Assembly (NCBI GenBank): GCA_002469305.1
Contig: DKEY01000129.1
Location: forward strand, 1 to 20,110
Source of the DNA: Sulfurospirillum sp. UBA6810
GTDB lineage: Bacteria; Campylobacterota; Campylobacteria; Campylobacterales; Sulfurospirillaceae
Length of the DNA stretch: 20,110 nucleotides
Direction: 5' to 3'
Shown here: positions 15,606 to 20,110 of the stretch, one piece after another
How the letters are laid out: the number at the start of each line of letters is the position of its first letter
How positions within the stretch are numbered: the stretch's first letter is position 1
Position numbers and translations under genes: made by a program
The notes under the pieces: generated by a model
What the model was told of the DNA's origin: nothing
What the model saw: only the letters and a program-made list of their open reading frames with translations
Database searches by the model: none

Positions 15606-16683
15606 CAATCATGATGATTGTGTGGATTGTAAAAAGTGTATGGTAGGATGTCCTATGCTAAGCACATTTACAGACTCCCCTAAAAATTTATTACAAGACT
15701 TTAAAAAAAACAAGCCAACTTCACATGTAAGTTTTTCATGCGCTACATGTAACTATTGTTATAGTGTTTGTCCACAAGATATAAGTTTTAAAGAGTTATT
15801 TTTTCATGCGAAAAAAGAGCATGCACAAGATATAAGCGTGCTTAAAAACTTTGGTTACAAATCCATTTTATTTCACCAAAAAAATAGTTTTTCAAAACTT
15901 TTTACTGCAAAAACAAAATTTCATGAAGGTAAGTATAAACATATGGCTTTTATGCCAGGGTGCGCTCTCTCTTCCTACTCGCCAGATATGCTCAAAAAGA
16001 TATATACGCACTTAAATGAAGCGATGCCGGGAATCAATGTTTTACAACAATGTTGTGGGCAGCCAACAAGAATTGTTGGAGATATGCGACGATTTTACGA
16101 ACTCTATGCAAAGTTGCAAGGGGATATAAAGGCTATGAAAGTAGATACGGTTGTAACTGCTTGTGAGAATTGTTATATGAGTTTGAAAGAGTATTCTCCA
16201 AGTATAAAAGTGGTCTCTTTATACGAAGTTTTGGCTGATATCGGTATCCCAAAAGAGAGAGAAAATATATATAGTAACTTTGAAAAAGTAGCATTGCATG
16301 ACCCTTGTCCTACAAGATATGAGAGCAATCTTCAAGAGAGTGTACGAAAAGTACTCTCTCTTTTGGGAATTTCTTATGAAGAGTTTACAAGAAACAGAGA
16401 AAGAACGGAGTGCTGTGGGAGTGGAGGGATGTTAGAGCTTACAAACCCTCAGTTGGCTCTATCACAAATGCAATCACGTGCAAATCAGACTACATGTAAG
16501 AGTATTGTTTCGTATTGTCAGTCATGTGCTGAGTCTATGAGTCGTGGTGGAAAAAATGGCTTGCATATCCTTGATTTTGTATTTGGAGATATAAAAAGTA
16601 AAGAATTTCAGCAAAAGAGGAATGGTGTTGTTATGAAATGGTACAATAGATATAAATCAAAAAAAATGGTAGAGAAATTATGA
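15586..16683 (+). CDS. HdrD-like iron-sulfur protein (two [4Fe-4S] motifs plus two CCG domains)
   Basis: A 365-residue cytoplasmic Fe-S protein with the HdrC-HdrB arrangement fused as in HdrD, GlpC and related oxidoreductase subunits. The N terminus has two ferredoxin motifs: Cys12, 15, 18, 22 and Cys52, 55, 58, 62. Two complete CCG domains follow: Cys126, Cys156-Cys157-Gly, Cys193-x2-Cys196; and Cys241, Cys276-Cys277-Gly, Cys311-x2-Cys314. In HdrB such cysteines hold noncubane clusters that reduce disulfides, so both sites could be active here. No transmembrane helix is evident. It starts at ATG 15586, 20 bases inside the upstream TVP38 gene, with GAGG about 4 bases before. Its stop overlaps the next TVP38 gene (ATGA). 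No lactate, glycerol-3-phosphate or HdrA gene is adjacent, so the substrate is probably a sulfur, selenium or thiol compound tied to the neighbours (inference). Confidence 0.9.
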   Translation: MLNLSNSNHDDCVDCKKCMVGCPMLSTFTDSPKNLLQDFKKNKPTSHVSFSCATCNYCYSVCPQDISFKELFFHAKKEHAQDISVLKNFGYKSILFHQKNSFSKLFTAKTKFHEGKYKHMAFMPGCALSSYSPDMLKKIYTHLNEAMPGINVLQQCCGQPTRIVGDMRRFYELYAKLQGDIKAMKVDTVVTACENCYMSLKEYSPSIKVVSLYEVLADIGIPKERENIYSNFEKVALHDPCPTRYESNLQESVRKVLSLLGISYEEFTRNRERTECCGSGGMLELTNPQLALSQMQSRANQTTCKSIVSYCQSCAESMSRGGKNGLHILDFVFGDIKSKEFQQKRNGVVMKWYNRYKSKKMVEKL

Positions 16684-17330
16684 AAAAAAGCATCTTTTTA
16701 TCTGTTTTGGCAGTTTTGATAGGACTTTTTTACTATTTTGATATATTTTCATTTACAAATATAAATGAGATACGAGATTTTGTTCTTGGCTATGGAGTCT
16801 ATGCACCAGTTATTTTCATCATCCTTTTTACTATCGTACCACTTACTCTTTTTCCTGACGCACTTCTTGCGATAGCAGGGGGACTTATCTTTGGATTATA
16901 TGAGGGAAGTTTATATATCATGATAGGGGCACTTTGTGGTGCAACTCTCTCTTTTTTTATCGCAAGATACTATGGTTCATGGCTTAGAGATAAATTAGAG
17001 GGTGAAAAGTTTTTAAACATAGATACTGCTGTTAAAAAAAATGGTTTTTTAATTATATTTTTACTCAGACTTATCCCTCTTGTTCCTTTTGATATCATCA
17101 GTTATAGTGCGGGATTTTCTTCTATCAGATATAAAGATTTTTTTATCGCTAGTTTTGTTGGTATCATTCCTGGTGTTTTAGTTTATGCAAATATAGGGGC
17201 AAAATCTCTTGCCTTTGGTTCAAGTGAATTTTATATCTCAATAGCCTTACTATTGGCTTTGATTGTTATCTCAATGATGTTTAAAAAAAGCCTTAAAAAA
17301 AAGTTTTTTGTACAAGAAACTATCCAATAA
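16680..17330 (+). CDS. TVP38/TMEM64 family membrane protein (VTT domain), second copy
   Basis: A 216-residue inner-membrane protein. Hydrophobic segments are near 5-20, 39-58, 60-96, 122-142, 153-174 and 184-200. Family motifs: LFPDALLAIAGGLIFGLYEG (about 57-76), GALCGATLSFFIARYYGSWL, LLRLIPLVPFDIISYSAGF (128-146) and GIIPGVLVYANIG. It keeps the Gly-Gly of the usual family motif that the first copy lacks, so it is closer to the standard TVP38 pattern. It overlaps the HdrD-like gene by 4 bases (ATGA) and ends the four-gene run. Two different VTT proteins flanking one Fe-S protein may form a heteromeric membrane part. Substrate unknown. Confidence 0.92.
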   Translation: MKKSIFLSVLAVLIGLFYYFDIFSFTNINEIRDFVLGYGVYAPVIFIILFTIVPLTLFPDALLAIAGGLIFGLYEGSLYIMIGALCGATLSFFIARYYGSWLRDKLEGEKFLNIDTAVKKNGFLIIFLLRLIPLVPFDIISYSAGFSSIRYKDFFIASFVGIIPGVLVYANIGAKSLAFGSSEFYISIALLLALIVISMMFKKSLKKKFFVQETIQ

Positions 17331-17369
17331 ATAATATACAATCTACTCTCACTTTATTTGCATATCATA

Positions 17370-17389
17370 TTGGATAAGATATAATCCAA
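17370..17389 (+). promoter_or_regulatory. Promoter of the PAS-GGDEF gene overlapped by an inverted repeat
   Basis: A -10 element TATAAT is at 17380-17385. It lies within a perfect inverted repeat TTGGAT-N8-ATCCAA (17370-17375 and 17384-17389). A repressor at this dyad would cover the -10. Predicted transcription starts near 17392, with AGGA at 17405-17408 and ATG at 17415. Confidence 0.45.
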
Positions 17390-17414
17390 GCTTAAATGTT
17401 CAACAGGATATAAA

Positions 17415-18332
17415 ATGCCACAACAACAGCTCTCTTGCCAGGAGCTAGATAAGTACAAACAAGTTTTACTCAATGATAATATGCTTTTTGAGTTAAGTGT
17501 TGTTTCTCAAATGATAGTCAATCATAACAGATATATTATAAGGGTAAACAAAAAATTTAGCGAACTTTTTGGTTATGATACAAATGAAATTCTTGGCAAA
17601 AAGACATCTGTTTTAACTCCATCAAAAGAAAAATTTTATGAATACGAAAAGTACTTTACTCAAACAAAAGAGGGGATTGTTACTAGTGAAGAGTTGCTTT
17701 ATAAAAATAAAAAAGGAAACCTTTTTTGGACAAAACTAGAGGGGATTACCTTTAGCATAGAAGAGGAAAAAGCTTTTGTATTGTGGTCATTTATAAATAT
17801 AGATAAAGAGGTAAAATATCGAGAAGAATTAAAGCTTTTAGCTTCGATAGATCCTATGAGTGGACTTTACAATAGGCGATTTTTTTCTGATATGGCAGAA
17901 AATATAGTAGCTCTTGCAAAAAGACAAAAAAGAAATGTTTGTATTATCCTTTTAGATATAGATAACTTTAAAAGTATCAATGACACCTATGGTCATGATG
18001 TTGGAGATGATGTAATTAAAAAGTTAAGCAGAGTTTTAAAAGACAATACAAGAAAAAGCGATATACTTTGTAGATATGGTGGCGAAGAGTTTATACTCTT
18101 ATTACCCGAAACGAGTTTACAATGGGCTACTAAAATCGCAGATGATTTAAGATTAGAATTTAACAGTTATAAGTTCACTCTTCATGAGAAACAGATAAGT
18201 TTTACAGCTAGTTTTGGTGTGAGTACACTAGATATAAGATTGGAGTCTGCTCTTGAAGATGGAATTAAAAGAGCAGACAAAGCTTTGTATAGAGCAAAAA
18301 ACTCTGGAAAAAATCAAGTTGTAGTTAATTAG
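17415..18332 (+). CDS. PAS-GGDEF diguanylate cyclase
   Basis: A 305-residue soluble protein with no membrane segment. A PAS domain spans about 20-130 (MIVNHNRYIIRVNKKFSELFGY, with a KKGNLFWTKLEG return strand and INIDKEVKYREEL exit helix). The GGDEF domain spans about 140-305, with SIDPMSGLYNRRFF, LLDIDNFKSINDTYGHDVGDD and an intact GGEEF at 222-226. RKSD just before it fits the RxxD inhibitory site. It should make cyclic di-GMP from two GTP and be product-inhibited. The PAS ligand is unknown. Its promoter lies in an 84-base gap after the second TVP38 gene, so it is probably a separate unit. The last 8 bases overlap the 3' end of the minus-strand redox protein gene. Confidence 0.94.
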   Translation: MPQQQLSCQELDKYKQVLLNDNMLFELSVVSQMIVNHNRYIIRVNKKFSELFGYDTNEILGKKTSVLTPSKEKFYEYEKYFTQTKEGIVTSEELLYKNKKGNLFWTKLEGITFSIEEEKAFVLWSFINIDKEVKYREELKLLASIDPMSGLYNRRFFSDMAENIVALAKRQKRNVCIILLDIDNFKSINDTYGHDVGDDVIKKLSRVLKDNTRKSDILCRYGGEEFILLLPETSLQWATKIADDLRLEFNSYKFTLHEKQISFTASFGVSTLDIRLESALEDGIKRADKALYRAKNSGKNQVVVN

Positions 18333-18771
18333 ATTTTATCATTTCATTGATATGATTTATAGTAAAACTTATGTAGTTTGAGCACTTACATGTTTTGCAA
18401 TTTTGCTCCATAAATTTTTCTTTTGCATCTGTATCATTGAGTGAAAAACCAAGTAGCACACTACACTCGTGAGCCCCAAATTCTTTGCCAAAAGACTCTT
18501 TTAAACCAGCTATGTTTTTATATAAAAGCTCAAATGACTCCTGTGCATTTTGTCTCCCTTGCATCATGGAAAGAGCCAAGATACCTCCACTTAAAGCACC
18601 ACATACACTATCTCCGTTGGCAAGACCTCTACCAAATGCAGTTGCGATATTTGGAATAAGTGGCGAATTGATGTTATGTGTTTTTGCTATATCCATCAAA
18701 ACAGCTTCTGAACAGAGATAGCCATTGGAAAAAAGCTCAAGTGCTTTTAGTTTTTCGTCATTTGTTTTCAT
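18325..18771 (-). CDS. C_GCAxxG_C_C family redox protein
   Basis: A 148-residue cytoplasmic protein of the C_GCAxxG_C_C family, named for its conserved cysteines. Visible are Cys20 in LCSEAVL, FGRGLANGDSVCGALSGGILAL with Cys57, Cys103 in HECSVLLGF, and a C-terminal group Cys125, Cys128, Cys130 (NCKTCKC). Family members are proposed redox or metal-binding proteins and are often found near Fe-S or redox enzymes; no reaction is established. ATG at 18771 is preceded by AAGG with 6-base spacing. It runs against the PAS-GGDEF gene (8-base tail overlap) and is divergent from the TRIC-family gene. Confidence 0.88.
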   Translation of the reverse strand: MKTNDEKLKALELFSNGYLCSEAVLMDIAKTHNINSPLIPNIATAFGRGLANGDSVCGALSGGILALSMMQGRQNAQESFELLYKNIAGLKESFGKEFGAHECSVLLGFSLNDTDAKEKFMEQNCKTCKCSNYISFTINHINEMIKSN

Positions 18772-18792
18772 CTTAGACCTTTTAATTTTTTG

Positions 18793-18807
18793 TATGATTT
18801 TATCATA
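18793..18807 (-). promoter_or_regulatory. Inverted repeat overlapping the likely -10 of the C_GCAxxG_C_C gene
   Basis: TATGAT-TTT-ATCATA is a perfect 6-bp dyad. On the minus strand its first arm reads TATGAT (18807-18802), a 5 of 6 match to TATAAT, predicting a start near 18795 and a 24-base leader. The rest of the 122-base divergent spacer is AT-rich and probably also carries the promoter of the TRIC-family gene; I see no other clear site. Confidence 0.35.
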
Positions 18808-18893
18808 GCAAGAGATAAATACTACTAAAACAAAATAAGTACATCATAACTATATTTTTTGTAAAATATCAAAAATTATTTATAAAGAAGATA

Positions 18894-19508
18894 ATGCATA
18901 TGGATGGTTTAGAAGTAGCCGAGATTATTGGTATCTTGGCATTTGCCCTGAGTGGCTTTTTAGTTGCAGTGAGAGATAGACTGGATTTGTTAGGTATTTT
19001 TATCTCAGCTTTTTTAACAGCACTTGGTGGGGGAATTTTAAGGGATACTGTGGCAGATAGAGTACCTTATACTTTTTCACATCTTATGCCAACTCTCTTA
19101 GTTATTTGTGTTCTTATTTTTAGTGTTTTATTTAAAGTGCATAGAAAAAATGAGTTAGAAAAAAAGACTTATTTTATACTGAGCGACTCTATCGGACTTG
19201 TTGCTTTTTCTATTTCTGGGGCACTTGTGGGGCTTTTAGTAGAGTTTAATATCTTTGGTGTTGTGATGCTAGGACTTGCTACTGCTGTTGGGGGTGGGGT
19301 AATGCGAGATATCTTACTGAACAAAGTGCCGATACTTTTAACAAGTGAGTTATATGGAAGTGTAGCTATCATCATTTCAATAGGTGTATATGCTTTAAAT
19401 TCTTTACATGTAATGAGCTATTTTACGCTCATGCTTTTGTTTGTAAGTGGCTTGACACTGAGACTTTTAGCGTACTATAAAAAATGGCATTTGCCTAAGA
19501 TTGATTAA
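18894..19508 (+). CDS. TRIC/UPF0126 family membrane protein (YicG-like)
   Basis: A 204-residue inner-membrane protein built from two repeats, each with a GI-x-AFA-x-SG helix and a Gly-rich GGGxxRD turn: IIGILAFALSGFLVAVRDRLD with GGGILRD at 45-51, and SIGLVAFSISGALVGL with GGGVMRD at 133-139. Seven hydrophobic helices are expected. The family is homologous to trimeric intracellular cation (TRIC) channels; bacterial members form trimeric pores, though cargo in this organism is unknown. Start at ATG 18894 after AAGAAG; a second ATG two codons on is possible. The stop lies 12 bases before the argD -10, so argD is separately transcribed. Confidence 0.92.
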   Translation: MHMDGLEVAEIIGILAFALSGFLVAVRDRLDLLGIFISAFLTALGGGILRDTVADRVPYTFSHLMPTLLVICVLIFSVLFKVHRKNELEKKTYFILSDSIGLVAFSISGALVGLLVEFNIFGVVMLGLATAVGGGVMRDILLNKVPILLTSELYGSVAIIISIGVYALNSLHVMSYFTLMLLFVSGLTLRLLAYYKKWHLPKID

Positions 19509-19519
19509 CAAATTTAAGA

Positions 19520-19525
19520 TATAAT
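19520..19525 (+). promoter_or_regulatory. Probable -10 element of argD
   Basis: An exact TATAAT in the 41-base gap before argD. Transcription would begin near 19532, just ahead of AAGGAA (19538-19543), which is 6 bases from the ATG. I see no ARG-box-like dyad that I can support. Confidence 0.45.
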
Positions 19526-19549
19526 TGTATTTTTATTAAGGAATGTGAA

Positions 19550-20110
19550 ATGTTAGAAAAAATGGATAAAGAAAACGTACTAAACACTTACCCAAGAAAC
19601 TATGTAAACTTTAAACAAGGGATAAATGCTACTCTTTTTGATGATAAAGGGAAAGACTATATAGATTTTACAAGTGGTATCGGTGTTGTCAGTGTTGGTC
19701 ATGGCAATGTAAGACTTGCAGATGCCCTGTGTGAACAAGCAAGAAATCTTATACACACATCAAATCTTTTTTTAATTGAACCACAAGCAAGACTTGGACT
19801 CAAACTAGCAGAACTTAGTGGATTTGATATGGCAACATTTTTTGCAAACTCTGGTGCTGAGGCAAATGAAGGAGCTATCAAATTGGCTCGTATGTATGGG
19901 GCTCGAAAATTTGAAAATAAACGATATAAAATTATCACGCTAGAGCATTCATTTCATGGCAGAACAATAACAACAGTAAAAGCAACAGGTCAAGAGAGCT
20001 TCCATAAAACAGAGTTTAGTCCATATCCTGAGGGTTTTTCATATGTAAAAACCATAAATGATATCTATAATAGCGTTGATGAAGCGACAGTTGCTGTTAT
20101 GATAGAACTT
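19550..20110 (+). CDS. argD: Acetylornithine aminotransferase, N-terminal part (partial, 3' end outside window)
   Basis: The first 187 codons of a class III pyridoxal-phosphate aminotransferase of the ArgD type, which converts N-acetylglutamate semialdehyde to N-acetylornithine with glutamate as amino donor (arginine synthesis; often also the succinyl-diaminopimelate step of lysine synthesis). Seen are TYPRNYVNFKQG, the substrate-loop DFTSGIGVVSVGHGN (39-53), the cofactor-phosphate motif SGAEANEGAIKLAR (101-114), and HSFHGRT (133-139). The cofactor lysine lies beyond the window. The frame is open to the last base with no stop. ATG 19550 is chosen over ATG 19562 because AAGGAA is 6 bases upstream. 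Ornithine or GABA aminotransferase is less likely given the short N terminus. Confidence 0.93.
   Translation, partial: MLEKMDKENVLNTYPRNYVNFKQGINATLFDDKGKDYIDFTSGIGVVSVGHGNVRLADALCEQARNLIHTSNLFLIEPQARLGLKLAELSGFDMATFFANSGAEANEGAIKLARMYGARKFENKRYKIITLEHSFHGRTITTVKATGQESFHKTEFSPYPEGFSYVKTINDIYNSVDEATVAVMIEL

Noticed and set aside
1..20110. tRNA or rRNA genes, CRISPR arrays, insertion sequences, prophage, integrase or toxin-antitoxin genes
   Set aside because: I read the gaps on both strands and saw no cloverleaf, regular spaced repeats, transposase or integrase; almost all the sequence is filled by assigned genes of similar composition.

Overview
The window looks like chromosomal DNA from a Campylobacterota (epsilonproteobacterial) species, probably an environmental Sulfurimonas- or Arcobacter-like lineage. 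The basis is low G+C DNA (about one third by eye), dense and often overlapping genes, AAGGAG-type ribosome sites, and the protein set: a short class III Hcp, Cache and PAS cyclic-di-GMP proteins, a C_GCAxxG_C_C protein, and a CCG-domain Fe-S protein among TVP38 proteins. Genus is inferred only. I see no insertion sequence, prophage, CRISPR array, tRNA or rRNA.

Layout. 1-858 is the 3' end of metH (cobalamin methionine synthase, reactivation domain), convergent with a YitT-type membrane protein (884-1720, minus). 1814-4431 is a TonB-dependent receptor translationally coupled to an unrecognised membrane protein. 4512-9960 is a signalling run: a hybrid histidine kinase (two receivers and an HPt domain), an overlapping REC-HD-GYP regulator, a periplasmic solute-binding protein, then an M23 peptidase. 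Two minus-strand genes follow, a DUF2798 membrane protein and hcp. Between them is a cluster of TACATGTA motifs that includes a perfect 13-bp hairpin. hcp is divergent from a Cache-GGDEF-EAL protein (11719-14340), and the shared spacer carries an FNR/CRP-like site at -41.5 relative to a good hcp -10.

14506-17330 is the most unusual part: four translationally overlapping genes encoding a rhodanese lipoprotein, a TVP38/TMEM64 membrane protein, an HdrD-like protein (two ferredoxin motifs plus two complete CCG domains), and a second TVP38 protein. It reads as one envelope-linked sulfur or selenium redox or transport module. Within it lies a 13-bp RNA hairpin, and ahead of it a set of mutually exclusive stems.

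17415-20110 holds a PAS-diguanylate cyclase, a C_GCAxxG_C_C redox protein (minus), a TRIC/UPF0126 channel-like protein, and the 5' part of argD, which runs off the window.

Shared themes are cyclic-di-GMP signalling (HD-GYP, GGDEF-EAL, PAS-GGDEF), thiol/Fe-S redox chemistry (Hcp, rhodanese, HdrD-like, C_GCAxxG), and a strongly over-represented palindrome, TACATGTA: 11 copies where I estimate about one by base composition.
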